Positions 22,860 to 36,800 of a stretch of DNA of 60,000 bases are shown in pieces. Position 1 is the first letter of the stretch; each line of letters starts with the position of its first letter. The translations under genes were made by a program, and so were the position numbers. The notes below the pieces were generated by a model, which saw nothing but the letters and a program-made list of their open reading frames with translations, was not told where the DNA came from and did no database searches. Source of the DNA: Owenia fusiformis (Eukaryota > Annelida > Polychaeta > Sabellida > Oweniidae); contig CAIIXF020000006.1 of the NCBI GenBank assembly GCA_903813345.2, forward strand, positions 28,157,936-28,217,935, read 5' to 3'.

Positions 22860-25800
22860 AAGCTTTGATGCAGCTGTCATTCCATGTCTCTCTGGTTCCT
22901 TTACAGTGAAAAATACGACTATTGAGATAACGATCCCCGGAGCACCTGCAATTATGTACACAGGTCGCCAGCCCACCAAACGTGTTGTAATGTTCATTAG
23001 AAATGACATGCTGTAGCCGATGTAAATCCCCCAATTGTAGAAACCCAAAGCAAATCCTCGCTGTGTCTATAACAATGGCGATTAAAATGAATTGTTATTC
23101 TAATCCGAATAACTGTGATATCTATCTTGTTTACATGGATTTACTAGATTCAAATACAATACTGTAACATTAGGATATAAGCATTTCCTATTCTCACACG
23201 TATGTTTAGTCTTGAAAAAGTGTTTTTGGACAATGACTATAATCTCAATGGTATTAAAGCTGCATCCGTTGAGAATTAAGAAATTGACAATATTGAAAAT
23301 CTATTTCCAAACATGTTGGGAATTTAAAAATCTGAATATTTTCACAAAAGAACAAAAGAAAACAGTTAGAAATGTTCTGGTGTTACTTACAGAAGAAAAG
23401 TAATCTGATATGATACTTGCAGAGAATGGTGTACAACCGGCTTGGCTAAAAAAGTAAAACATCAAAGAAATAACAGAAAAATACTCAGGTGTTATTGTTA
23501 TACAGGTAGCTATTGTCTTTTCTCTTATAGGTAAAAATGTCTTTTTAAAGCTTCCATATTTTATTCAACAATTTTAACAACAAAAAGTTCCAAAACAGCT
23601 ATTTCTAAAAGATTCCAAAACAGCTAGTTATAAAAAGGTATAGCTTTTCCAGAGCAGTGTTAACTCCGGTAAAACTGCTACTAAACTAAATGTATTTCAG
23701 GATACACTCGAAATTTACTAGTATCCCATCAGGTAACAACTTGTTTACATGAATTATCATAACATTCAGCATAATAATTGCATTGACGTGTTTAAAATTT
23801 AAATCTATCAAAATTATTTGTTAAATAAGTATACTTACAAAACCCCAATGAGAAGACGAGTTAAAGCGACGTGCCAGTAAGTTTGGGCGAGTCCACTGAG
23901 AATCGTCATGCAACTCCATAGGAAAATAATCAATGTCAACAAATTCTTACGATTTGCGCTGCTCACTTCAGCAATGACTCCTGAAAGCGGGAAAGAACTT
24001 TTAAAATCGACAAAAGAAAAACTTAATCTAAAATGTTCCCACAATGCATGATCCCAAAATTCAGAATAATTGTTTTTCTGCTAATTGAGCATATAAGCAG
24101 TTTCGTTCGTTGCATACATCACGACGAAGGAATAAGGCATGATTGCACTGAACGAAATACTAAGATAGCTAACTGACTAATGCTTGAATTAAATCTTCAT
24201 TAATACACTGCCCATCTACTGACTTGAGGCAACATTCTACAATGGAAGCCTGAATTTTCGATAAATGTGATAGGTAAATTGAATGAATATGAAGAATGAA
24301 ATGATGATGACGACTTGAAGGTGATGGTAGGAAGTGAAAGATGTTTAACAAAATTTTTTATTTAATTTCTATAAAATTTGGAACTGCATGTGCTTTAATT
24401 TATTTGTTTTGTAATTAGAAGCAATGTTTGTTTGTAATATTCATTAGCTTCAAACAATCTGACACATTGAATTTTGCAAGCTCTGCGAAAAGTATGTTCC
24501 GTCGGTGATTGTATCTGGGGCAATTGAGAAGGAAGTGTTTGCTATCTTCCATTTCATAAAATTGAATGGGGTTATTTACTGCATAATGACTTCAATATTA
24601 GGGCCTCAGGCCCGTAGCCAGGGGGGGTTCGGGGGGTTCGGGCGAACCCCCCCTGGCCAAAATTTCTTTCAAAATCATGCAGTTTTTCACCATTCTGACT
24701 ATTTTTTAAGTGATTTTTGGCCAAATTTGCCAAAGTGAACCCCCCCTAGAATTTTTTGGAAAAGTGAACCCCCCCTTGGAAAATTCTGGCTACGGGCCTG
24801 GGCCTGCCCATTCCTCACCTAGAGGGACCCCACTTAGGCTGAAAAGGATGATAAACAATGGGCCTGCCAGTAACTGGTACTCTATGCCTGTGCCAAGGTA
24901 ATACCAACTGCACAATGTCTCATTCCAGTTACTCTTTGTCTGTTCATCACAACTGAAAATAAAAAATATACCATTTAGTCAATGGATTTTAAGGTCAGAC
25001 TGCACTTTCTACCATTTTGATGACCATGTGGTTTTTCCAGATGAACGTAACGTAATAATTTTTTAAATTGAAATATCAATTTCAAATCATCCACCATTAA
25101 TAATCAATTCAAAGAACCATTTGAGTGAGAAATTCTGTGAGATATATACCCCTCACTTAGGGCATTTAAGGGATTAAAGGATCTTGGCCAAGAAGTACTA
25201 TCTTCTCAGTATGTAAAGGATCTTGGAAAAAATGTACTAACTACTCATTATGTTAAAGGATCTTGGCTAAGAAATACTACCTTCTCAGTATGTTAAAGGA
25301 TCTTGGCCAAGAAATACTACCTTCTCAGTAAGATAAAGGATCTTGGCCAAGAAGTACTATTTGATCAGTAAGTTAAAGGATCTTGGCCAAGAAATACTAC
25401 CTTCTCAGTATGATAAAGGATCTTGGCCAAAAAGTACTATTTGATCAGTATGTTAAAGGATCTTGGCAAAGAAATATTACCTTCTCAGTATGTTAAAGGA
25501 TCTTGGCCTAGAAGTACTATTTGATCAATATGTTAAAGGATCTTGGCCAAGAATAACTACTAGATCTGTATGCTAACGTGTAACACATATCTTTTAGGAA
25601 ATCAAACGCTCGTTTCTGGTGTTGCTCACTGTTTAGTATAAAAGGCCTGATCCCGGAATAAAACTCAAGGGTTCAAAGGTTTGAAGTCATTGACATCTAC
25701 ATTTCCCCATCACGTATTAGCACACAGCTCGTTTCTGGTGTTGCTCACTGTTTAGTATAAAAGGCCTGATCCCGGAATAATACTCAAGGGTCCAAAGGTT

Positions 25801-28047
25801 TGAAGTCATTGACATCTACATTTCCCCATCACGTATTAGCACACAGCTCGTTTCTGGTGTTGCTCACTGTTTAGTATAAAAGGCCTGATCCCGGAATAAT
25901 ACTCAAGGGTCCAAAGGTTTGAAGTCATTGACATCTACATTTCCCCATCACGTATTAGCACACAGCATGGCTAAATATGAAATATCCTCCAAATGAAACA
26001 AACAAGAATTTATATTGGCTGTTGTACATGCATTTCTTAAAAATGGGTTGATCGCGTTGACTCATTTTTATACGGGAAGCTTATCACAACCCTTTAAAGG
26101 ATCTTGGTCAAAAAGCACTACATTCTCAGTAAAAGGATCTTGACTTGATATGTTAAAGGATCTTGTCCAAAAAGCATTATATCAGCTCAGCATGTTAAAG
26201 GGATTTGGCCGAGAATCTCTGCCCAGAATGTTAAAGGATCTTGTCCAAGAAGCCTACATGTTCAGGATCTTGGTCACATCTGATAAGTAATATTCTATCT
26301 TGGATAAATCATTCAGTTGTTATAAATTTTTTATCAACAATGAACTAGATGCTTTTATCCTAGTGTAAACAGAATAAACTATGCTGCAGGATCTCTTCAC
26401 AAATTGTAGTCAGATAAATACAAATTGTAGTCTGATAAAACAATCGAAGAGCATGCTTTCTACACATGAATGAATATAATATATGATTCCCTATAATGAT
26501 CATGCATAATCTTATTTTATCTACTCTTTGTCAAATTATCAAAACAATACAAATGAATTTTCAAATGTTCAAGAGCATTTTAAATTAAATGTTATCTTTT
26601 GCATTTAAAAACTTACAAGTCTACTTTAAATTGTTTGGTTTTATGTGTTTAAGGTTTTCAACAAGCCTATTGTCACACTTTAGTCATGGGCATTTTGATA
26701 ATTTGATCCCAACATTTTATCAATTGGTGGTACTCAAATAACTTGACTTTCTGTACATACTGTATTATCTTATAGTTATATACCATTAGTAAATAAACAT
26801 ATGCTTGACATGGTCAAGATAATACTTTATGTTATATACTGTATATGAAATATACACCAAATGAAAATGAATGAATAGATATGAATACTTTGAAAATAAA
26901 GTATAAAAATATGTACATGTATTTATATGGCTATTTATATACACATGTACATTTATATGGTAAAAATTTATTATCTAATAAAAATTTTATTATCTAATGG
27001 GGTTGATAAATTATTTTACACTAATTAGGTGAAAACAATTGAATATGGTTGCAGTGATGTGGGATCTTTAACAGTTACTGTATGTACTTACAGATGCTCA
27101 TTATTCTTGCAATAGTTATCCGCTGTCGAGTTAATAGCGTGGTTGGCAAGCCATATTTTTGTACTGGTTCCATTTGTGGCTTCACATATTCTATCTCCAT
27201 ACTTCAAGTCATTTGACATTGCAATATTTGTAGGTACAAGGACATATCTGAAACAGAAGGACTATCAGATAGGGTAGATAGTTCCCTTTTGTTGAGAATT
27301 TTTTCTTATTTCCATGATGCTTATCAGTACATCAATAATTAGAAAAATGGATTCAATATTTTTCAACTTTTTGTCGACATATGACAGATGGGCTTGATAT
27401 ATGGATAATGGCAAAAAAGGTTTCAATACATTTTAAATGACAATGGTAAATAAAAAACAAAAAAGCAAGTTTTAATTCTGCTTTGTCATCATAGGATTTC
27501 ACAATCACAATGCACCCCCCCCCTCCCCCCAATAGGACCACCGAAACTTGTAGCACTATGATATGAGATGCTTATGTCGGAGTCTCTATATAAGACTAAT
27601 CATAAGTCCATATAAGTCAGGAATTCATCATTCATCATTATAAGGTGCTCCAAGTTCCTGGGTTGTGAATATAAGTAACAGTCAAGACCCTTCGAAGAAG
27701 ACTGAAATAGCATAGGCATATCAACAATTTGAGAGACGTTTAGGAAAATATCAAACTAAATAACTAATCAACAATTTAAGTAAAACAAACCTAGAGGTAC
27801 TTTCACTTTCAAAATCCCCGGGAATTTTAAATCTGATCACAAGACAAGTTCATGAAGTTCAGAAAGTTTTTCAAAAAAGTTTTGAAAGCGTAAACTACCG
27901 CGTATTATAGATATGTTGACTTAGAATTTCATAATAAATGTGCACTTACCGATCCAATTGATTCGTTAAATACACTAACATTAAAATCAACAGTACATAA
28001 TACGGATAAATTCTACTACAAAGTGGTGCATTATTCGACTTATCCAT
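22860..28047 (-). CDS. MFS transporter, Spinster-like, N-terminal half visible
   Basis: Six phase-consistent exons read on the - strand: 28047-27950, 27247-27092, 24952-24819, 23980-23839, 23445-23391 and 23066-22860; 264 codons. It starts MDKSNNAPLCSRIYPYYVLL. TM1 ends in the NQLDRY motif. A Cys-containing, N-glycosylatable loop follows, then TM2 (YQLLAGPLFIILFSLSGVPLG). The loop-2 motif IAEVSSANRKN resembles MFS motif A. TM3-TM4 contain LWSCMTILSGLAQTYW, the next loop GCTPFSASIISDYF, then TM5 (GFYNWGIYIGYSMSF) and TM6, ending TVKEPER. This order matches invertebrate Spinster-like proton-coupled carriers. The last exon ends at a good donor (CTT|GTAAGT), but no exon for TM7-12 was found between 22860 and GRL-C. 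The gene is either truncated or has a very long intron. The substrate is unknown. Confidence 0.83.
24607..24800. mobile_element. CAGGCCCGTAGCCAG MITE, copy 1
   Basis: 194 bp with inverted ends CAGGCCCGTAGCCAG and CTGGCTACGGGCCTG. The interior is G-rich, then C-rich (AACCCCCCCT). It lies 18 bp from the donor of MFS exon 3. A second copy is at 55464-55640. Confidence 0.85.
25150..25590. repeat. 40-bp tandem array in MFS intron 2
   Basis: About ten copies of a 40-bp unit, TTAAAGGATCTTGGCCAAGA followed by AATACTACCTTCTCAGTATG, with TTGATCAGTA variants. Degenerate copies continue at 26091-26290. Confidence 0.93.
25611..25967. repeat. Three near-identical 119-bp repeats
   Basis: Copies start at 25611, 25730 and 25849 with CGTTTCTGGTGTTGCTCACT and end in CACGTATTAGCACACAGC. 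They differ at only a few positions, so the duplication is recent. They sit within the decayed part of the 40-bp array. Confidence 0.95.
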
Positions 28048-30807
28048 TTTCAATTTCAGCGGCGCTCTTCAATTTGGAGACACGAAAATTAAATTGGATA
28101 AACAAATAATTTTGAAATTTTTTCTTGAGTAAATGCAAAAAATGAGATGAATTCACATCTTTAAATGTGTTACTTTGATGATAATATGGCGGGATAACAA
28201 ACGAAGCACGTATAAAAGGAAATTAAATCTTCGCACGACTAAAGAGTGAGTAGAAATATCACTTGAGAACTTTTTCGGATTCACAGTTGAAACACATTCC
28301 AAATTTATTTTTGATATTTTTGTACTTTTAGAGTCTTTGTTATGTATGGTTTGTGTTAACTTGGGGTATATCGTGTAAATTATCCTTTTTGATCATCCTT
28401 ACTAATGCTAATGGTAACTTTATAATGATCAGTTATCTTATTATGCACGGTCAAAACAAGTACACTTTTCACGAACATCTTGCACAAATTCATCGTGAAA
28501 ATACAAATATTTTATCAGATAAATAGCCTATCAATCAGAGCTTAGTGGATGCCGGAGCATCAAACGAATACCCAGAGGTGAGAAGATTTCAACAAGAAAC
28601 GTTGAAAAGTTCGCGGAAATGATCAAACATGATAGCTAGATCGAGGCTGAGATTCAGATCAATCACGACTACAAGGACTAGGTTTCGTGCATTTTCATCC
28701 CAAATTCAGTTTTAAATCAACATTGAATCGCATGATTTAATTTATATTAATGACTGCTTACATTCCAATGTATATTTAATTACATAATATATTGTAACTC
28801 TGAAGAAATTCTCGATCAGATCCCGGGATCAGATCATTGAAAATTTCAAGTCATGGACGGGTAGTTTGCTTTGTTTATGCGGGTAAACCTGACAGTGTTT
28901 TGATTGGTCAATCAGCCTGAAGTCACATGTCGTGTCCACACGATCTTGTCTATCAATACAGTTTCGCAATACCCCTGACAGATTATGAATAATCATAATC
29001 ATAATATCAGCGGGGATTCATTTGATTGTACAAGGCGGTAATTTTTCAAGATCAGATAAGTGAAAAATACCTACTTGGGCAAGGCTAGCAGTCTATTGTC
29101 ATGATATAAATTTCTGTTCACAGACGATAAAAAGGGCTCTCTCACTTTAAGACTGCCATCATGAAAATCAAAGCTGCATTTCAAAGATTCACGCCAGATC
29201 GGATTTTTTAGAAGTGCAGTATCAGTAGCTCAACAATAAGATGGAAAGTTATTGCCAATATTTGGCTACTTTTACTAATTTTACTACAAAATGATGGAAA
29301 GCACTATTTAAACTACTACAGAACAATCTGCCTGGCATCTGTGCAGTTTTTATGGAGTGATCATATTAGTGTAACATCAATACACATGTGATTGTTAATC
29401 ATCTATCATCTCTGGTAGTGCCATCTCAGTTTTAGGGTTCTTAGATTTAAGGGTCATCTTATTCTTAGATACTAATTATGTCAAATATTTTCTGTTTCAC
29501 ATCATCTAAATTTTTAGGTCCATCATCTCAGAATCTCAATCTCAAAGTCACCACCACAAGTGGTCTCTTACTTTTTCTGACATCGTCTGGTGGTTGGTGT
29601 TTGGAGTTCAGTGTCTAACAAATGACAGGTGGTGACATTGATGCCTGTGTCAATCAAATATGATAGCTTTCACTCACAGCTTAATCAAATTGCCAGGTTT
29701 TCCCATTTACTAATTCTTCCTCACAATTTTTGGAGAATGCTGAGCCAATGCCTGAAATGAGTTGAAAGCTCAATAGTCTCACCTATTCAAAGACATTTGG
29801 GGCTTTAGCTAATAATTAGCCATATTTCTCCTTGGTATATCAGATGATAATGAAAATTTGAGGTGCTTCAGTCAACAAATGAAAACCTTCACAGTTCTGA
29901 ATTTAGCCAATTAAGATTGCACTGGCGGATCTGATGGGGGGGGGGGCATAGGCCAAAATGTTTTTAGTGGAATTAATTAGTTAATTAGACTAATTAGTGG
30001 AACTTTTTGGATTTAAATTTTCTTCTCTCAAAATCTTAAGCAAGTTGAAACTAAAGGGAATATGATTGTAACCTTTGGACTTCAGTTTCAATTTAAAAAA
30101 ACCTGTAGAAATATTACTTAGGGAAAATTTTGGTGAGCTATGAGACATGATACCGCAGCTAGATTCCTATGTCACTTTGGTGAATGCTACAATGCTACAT
30201 CTTTGATTTTGACAAATCAGGAAAGCTAAAAAGTATTTTTACAATGATAGATGCGTTATCAATTAAAACACTGGATTCTTTCAATGTTATTCATTGATCG
30301 CAAGGTGACTCATTATGTCGTTAATACCTGGCAATAAATTATTGATCACTGTGTTATATATTGTAATGAACACACCTTGGTGTGAAAGAACCAGAACGGA
30401 CATGATTGAATTTTAAAACAGATGGCGGGGTAATCAATAATTTGATCATTCATTAGTCATTCTCTACATAATCAATACAACCACATTTTGTTTTTCAATT
30501 ATATCTAATATTTAAGCCAGTTACTTTTAGAATGAAACTATATTGAAATCTGATATTATACCATAAAATTTTTACAATATTCTTTCCATATGAAACTTTT
30601 TTCTTAATGATAAATTTTGCTGAATATAAATTGAAGAATTCTAAAAGGACTAGAATTTTGCCAAGCGTACATCTGGGCCAATGTTTTATCAAAATAATTC
30701 TCCCCTGTTATCTTTGCTTTTTCCCATGGCCATACATTTTTATTTTCCGGAAACCATGAGTGGCGGTGGGGAGCATGCATGTAAGGGCTTAATACAACAG
30801 GTAACAA
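28048..30807. other. Intergenic, no gene recognised
   Basis: This is the head-to-head interval between the MFS gene (-) and the EGF gene (+). No exon with splice support was found. It contains one copy of the TGACAGGTGGTGACAT repeat (29536-29650) and a 14-G run near 29940. Promoters for both genes should lie between 28048 and 33818, but no core element was recognised. Confidence 0.6.
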
Positions 30808-31267
30808 CCCTTATAAAAAATTCAACCTTGAAAGTCCGAATTTAAACCGTTGCACAATCATTGTACAATCATTGATCCGATCATTTATCCAACCATGCCA
30901 ACCGTTACAATGCAACCATTACAGTTTTGGTTGTAAACTCATTGAAAAAGTTTCAATCATATGTAACCATTGTAAACGCTTGACAATTTTGATTGAATTT
31001 CTTGCAACCGTTTCAATCGAATGCAACCCTTTAAACCTATGGCAATATTATCTCAATACAACATAAAATAATTATATTGCTCTTTAAAATAATTATTTCA
31101 AATGTATGTATTTCATGCATACATGTCAGAATTTAAATTTTTTTCATCAAAAAGATATTTAAAGTATTGAAATAGTTTAGTAAACTTGTCTTGTGAATGA
31201 AAATATATTGAACCAATTTCCATCTAACCTTGAAGGATGGTGATTGTCCAACTCACATGTATATTAT

Positions 31268-31530
31268 CTAGATAACAGCAATGCTAAGGCATAGCAAATC
31301 CCCTCGCTGTCATGACAATCATTTTTACAAAATCCCTTCACTACTTTTTAAGTTATTGCAAAAACATTTGAAATAATTTTGATTGGGTCAAGTCTTGAAT
31401 TTTACAAATTCAGACACTTATACTTCACTTGAGTAATTATCACAATTATAAAGGAGGGAAGATCTGTCTGGAAGGAAGAAATCCTTCAATCAGAAAATAA
31501 TCTGTTTATTGATTTGATATTTTTGATTTG
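31268..31530 (+). mobile_element. Helentron-like head fragment
   Basis: CTAGATAACAGCAATGC, AGGCATAGCAAATCCC and then ACAAAATCCCTTCACTACTT match the head and first minisatellite unit of the elements at 19 and 2391. The tail is absent. Confidence 0.5.
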
Positions 31531-31541
31531 ATAGAGAAAAT

Positions 31542-32133
31542 CCCGGGGGGTTCACTGTATATAAAACTCGACGGGGGTCCTCGGCTGAAGCCTCAAATAT
31601 CAATATGTTCCCATACCAATCTGTCAAATTTCAATATGTTCCCATACCAACCAAAATAACGCCCAAAGGCCATACCAAATGTCCAAATATAGGACCAATG
31701 CCATACCAAATGTCCAAATATAGGACTAATGCCATACCAAATGCCCAATTATGGGACCAATGCCATACCAAATGTCAAAATGTAGGACCAATGCCATACC
31801 AAATGTCCAAATATGGGACCAAGGGCTAAAATTCAAAAGTTGAAGAAGGCCCTGGAAAAGAAGATACTTCGGGAAACGATCCAAAACAACTTCAAATTTG
31901 CAACTACTGGACCAATGCCATACCACGAATGTTAGGTAACGTATCTACAACGACCATTCTCATACCAGAAGAGCAAAAGTCCGACCATTGCCATACCTCA
32001 GAAGTCAGAAATTTCTGGGCATTCCCATACCAAATCCTAAAATATGGGTCCATTGCCATACCAAACGTTGAAAAAGGTACCCCACATGCGCCGAGGATCC
32101 CCGTCAAGGTTTATATATAGTGAACCCCCCGGG
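31542..32133. mobile_element. 592-bp TIR element with 8-bp target duplication
   Basis: The termini CCCGGGGGGTTCACT and AGTGAACCCCCCGGG extend imperfectly to about 45 bp. They are flanked by GAGAAAAT at 31534-31541 and 32134-32141. The interior has tandem ~31-bp units with ATGCCATACCAAATGTCCAA. The 8-bp duplication suggests a hAT-type mover; no transposase is present. Confidence 0.88.
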
Positions 32134-32859
32134 GAGAAAATGCAATCAGACATTACAGGATGTGTTTTAAATAATTAAGTCAATAAGCATAACTTAAAAA
32201 ATTCTGATTACAGAAAGACTCAGTCTCTTTAGTTTGATTAGAGTCTGCTTTGAAGGATGTGTCTAAAGAGACTTTATTAATCCATTAATCCATAAACAAA
32301 ACAAAAATAATTCGACAAGGCAAAACAAACCTTATAACAGAGAGACTCTCAGTTTGATTAGAGTCTGCTATAAAGGAAGCATCCTATGTAATTTAATTAT
32401 TCCATACACAGAACTTGATAAATAATTTGCTAAAGAAAATTTCCCATATTTTCCTCCAGATTTTTTCAAGTTGAGAGTTTTGAAAAATAAGCCCTATTTT
32501 TTGTGTGTTTTTTTAATCATTGACACATAAAACAAGTTTCAGTACAAATGCTATGCCCTAGTGAATACAGTAAAGCCATGAACTTTCAATTTATTAAATG
32601 CCCATGGTAAAAAAAACTAAACAAAAATGAAATAAAAATTCTGAAAATAGTATTTGCAGTTTCATATACTTGCTATTTGAGATTTCTCAGCACTTAATAA
32701 AGTAGTTGAATAAAGAAATAAACCCTAAAAATCTGAAAACACTTTTCAAATTTTTACCTCCCCCCCTCTGCATGAAATAGATAGTATAAAATATATAGTA
32801 TAACACAATATGAAAATAAATATAACAGAAACTAGGAATATGGACCCTATTTCTGGTCA

Positions 32860-32950
32860 AGCATTTTAATTAGCTGTTCAACCGTTTTAATTAGCTGTTC
32901 AACCGTTTTAATTAGCTGTTCAACCGTTTTAATTGGCTGTTCAAGCATTC
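32860..32950. repeat. 22-bp minisatellite
   Basis: Four to five copies of TTTTAATTAGCTGTTCAACC with minor changes. Confidence 0.9.
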
Positions 32951-33871
32951 TGATTTGCCTAATCCCATGAGAATATCAATATGTAGTAGGTATTGTTTGA
33001 TCATCAGTCTGATCATGAACAAAAACCATTGTGTCTCATCTTGTGGTTTTGTTAAGTTTAAAGGAAATCTTAAGATGTACCTTGGTCAATTTCTTAACCA
33101 AATTGGAATTTTGCTCAATTCTTTTCATAATTAACATCATTTTGGCAATATCTGATAAAGGGAAATAAACACTAAATATGGTACTTTTAATTTGTGTAAA
33201 TAATGTAAATGACAGAGAACATAAATTATCATATGCCATTGAGTGGAAAACTAGTCTGGTATTGCATTCCTAAACTCGTACTTGAGAAAGAAACATATTA
33301 ACATGAATTAAGTTATTTACTATAATAAACATGCATGTATGCTTGCAGAAAAAATATCCTAATATACTATTGTTTAATAGAGGTAGATTCAAATCCTTAC
33401 TTAAAGATAATTTTAATTCAGGTAAAATGATAATTTTTTGGAACGATACTAATTCAGGATGGTTGCAGGGGTTGAACTATGTAATCATTGAACAAAACAA
33501 ATTGCAACCATTTACATTTCAATGTGAAATAGTTGCAGTTTACAATGGTTTCAGATTACAATGATTGTATAGAAACGGTTGCGCATTCGTTGAAAAAGAG
33601 TTGACTTCGCTTGGTTGAACACAATGGTTGCACAATGATTGCTTATCATCGTACAATGGTTTTTCCTTTGATCTTGGTAGTTGAAACAATCATTATTCAA
33701 TGATTGGTGGAAACGGTTTAAATTCGGACTTTCAAGGTTGAATTTTTTATAAGGGAAGATACTCAAAAGTAGAAAACTCAATACAGCCCTGCTTACAATA
33801 CATCTGTTTTTGTTTCAGTAATATTGCCAATTTGCCAGATATGACTAGAGAAATGAGAGTCAAAAATAGAG

Positions 33872-36800
33872 ATGTCTTCTATAGAAAAACAACATTATGT
33901 TTATACCAACCCATTTAGAAGAATAACCTTATTCTTACTCTTGACAGGTAAGTTATCATCAAGCTGTGGTTTTTTTAATTAACGACTAAGGTAGTACAGT
34001 CAAACCTGTAAAGAAGAACATCTCCTTAAGTAGAACGCTTTTCAAAGTCCTGCAACCTATTGACTAATTGTTCAATGAACCGTTGTAAGTAAAACACCTC
34101 TCTCAAGTGGCACACCTTTAGAGGTACCAAAGATATTACACTTAGTTTTGCTGTAGTTAACTTAATAACTGTATCTTCAAGACTACATTACATGATGGGA
34201 CTCATTTCCAAAGATATGTTTCATTTTGTCTTGGTATTAAGTGGTTATCATCTGAAACGCTTTCGTAACATTTACATTTTCATTTCAGCTTTGCAATATG
34301 CGACATCACAATCAAATGTGTGTGACTCATCACCATGTCAAAATGGCGGAAAATGTGAAGCGACTCCCAGTGGCTTTAATTGTCAATGTCTTACTGTGTG
34401 GACTGGGGACAGATGTGAACAGGAAGTGAATGAATGTGCCTCGTCACCATGTCAAAATGGTGGATCGTGCCGGGATAAATTTGGATTCTACGAATGTGAA
34501 TGTCTTGCTGGATATGATGGTATGAAATGGCTAGAATCAATGATTTTACACCTTTATGTTTTTAGAGGACAATTGGATGATGATTTTTTATCTATATCCG
34601 AAGATATGTCTTATTATCCACACTATTGGTATTTCAATAATTAAAAAAGCTCTAGGAGGACAAGCAAATTAAAATTACTCTGGCCTTTTAACTCCAAAGT
34701 TCTTAAATATAGGTATTTAACTTTCGAAAATCACATGTAATTTTAAGATTATTTTATATTTTATCGTAAAATGTAAGTAAAACATGGCTATAATGATTTA
34801 GCAAAAATTGCACATCATTGTTTGAACTGAAATGTTTTGTGTTTCATTGTCTTTAGGTGATCATTGTGAAATTAACATAAATGAATGCTCCAGTTCACCT
34901 TGTCAAAATGGCGGAGATTGTCAGGACATCATAAATGGATTTCAGTGCAACTGCCCACCAGGCTATCAAGGCGAGGCTTGTGAAATAGACATTGATGAGT
35001 GTTCATCGAATCCATGCTACTTTGAGGGCACTTGTGTGGATGAAGTCAATGCTTATAGATGTCTCTGTACACCTGGTTATACTGGGTCAAGGTCAGTCTG
35101 TTGTAATTCTCTAATTTTCATGAATATGAATTAATATGGATACATAGATTATTATAGCATAGATTATCATAGATTTATAGAGTGAAATGAAATATTTAGT
35201 CATGAAAAGACCCAGACGATAAGTTTGAACACTCATATATAGATGGGAGATCAATCGTGAGTTGCTTTCACGTCCTGAAAATTGGGGTTCAACGGGAAGT
35301 AAGCATTATTCATGATGCAGCATTAAATCATTGATTTTGTTGTATTTCTTAGGTGTGAAGATCAAATAAATGAGTGTTTGTCTAACCCGTGTAAGAACAG
35401 TGCAGAATGTGTAGACCAATTGGGAGGCTACACATGTGTCTGTCCAACAGGTGTCTCAGGTTGGTGTCATTATAAATCGATCAATATTAAAATATATGTG
35501 AAGGATACCATAAAAATATACTTGAAAAGTAAATAGGTGCATGCAAAGTATAATATCTTGCCATTGATTTCTGAGAACAGCTTTTTTGGTCATTAAATGG
35601 CCACGTTTAATATTTTGAAATATACTTCAACTCTATTTATGGAACTTCTTCTGGGGTTGTATCATTTTCTGTTAACATGGTATTATCACACTGAATGGTG
35701 CATTTGTCAATACTTTACTTTTATTTCAGGGATAAACTGTGAAGAAGAGATTGACGATTGCTCAGAGCCTCAGTTTCATATTTGTCAGAATGGGGCTGAA
35801 TGTATAGATGGCACTAATAGTTACACATGTAAATGTAGACCCGGTTGGACAGGATTCTTTTGCGAACAGGTGAGAGGTTACAAGGTCATGCTCATATGCA
35901 TCACAATTCACGTGAACTCTTTTTGCATTGACTTAACATTCATACATTGTTTAACATCTACATCTACTTAATAATATCCACTGTTAGGAGACTATGATAA
36001 TGTCCCCCGGAATGAAACCCATGAATTGAATATCTCCCGGTGAATAACCTTATCAAAACGCCATAACTTTTAAACCTGAAGCCAGATTGAAATTTTTCGA
36101 AAGTTTTCAGATTCGGAATCCTGAGAAAATTTCCTATAAGACTAATACCCTCTACATTTAATTTTGAGAACTTTTTGTTTTGACCTTTTTTACCTCTCTA
36201 TACTTGATAATTTTTATCTTTTTATCATCTCTGTACTTGTTGATAAAAATATCACTCAAAATTTTTTATATTTTCCTGTCGCCATCAATAAGAAGTGTCC
36301 TATTGTTATACCCACTATATTGTATCCTACATGTATTGTTATACCCACTATATTTTGTGGCATTTGTTGATGTTGTTTGTGGTGTTTGGCATCAGTCAAT
36401 GTCAGTATTTTTAACAATAGGTTACACTTAAGTTATTGCAACTAGGTGTTGACATTTTGTAAAGTTAATGTCATGAATGAATTGTAATTCCCCTTTTTTC
36501 AGGATATCGATGAATGTGCATCTAATCCATGTCAAAATGGTGCCAATTGTATTAATGAGCGCAATGGATTCCTCTGTGAGTGTCCAACTGGACTAGGTGG
36601 CGCCACATGTTCTGAAGACATTGACGAGTGTGTGACGAGTGCCCCTTGTCAGAACTTTATATTTTGCAATAATACGTTTGGCAGCTATGAGTGCTTATGT
36701 TTACCAGGTATGATTGCAAATAAGTATAAACATATGCAGGAAAAAAATTTCGGTTTCCAGTCGGGGGGGGGGGGGATTGTGGCATAAACAAGCCAAAAAA

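Larger units (their letters stand above)
30808..33755. mobile_element. 2.9-kb element with perfect 44-bp terminal inverted repeats
   Basis: The ends at 30808-30851 and 33712-33755 are perfect inverted repeats starting CCCTTATAAAAAATTCAACC. Both subterminal regions are rich in CAACCATTGCAACC-like motifs in opposite orientation, as in elements with clustered transposase-binding sites. There is no intact transposase. It contains a helentron-like head fragment (about 31268) and a nested 592-bp element. No clear target duplication was found. Confidence 0.8.
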
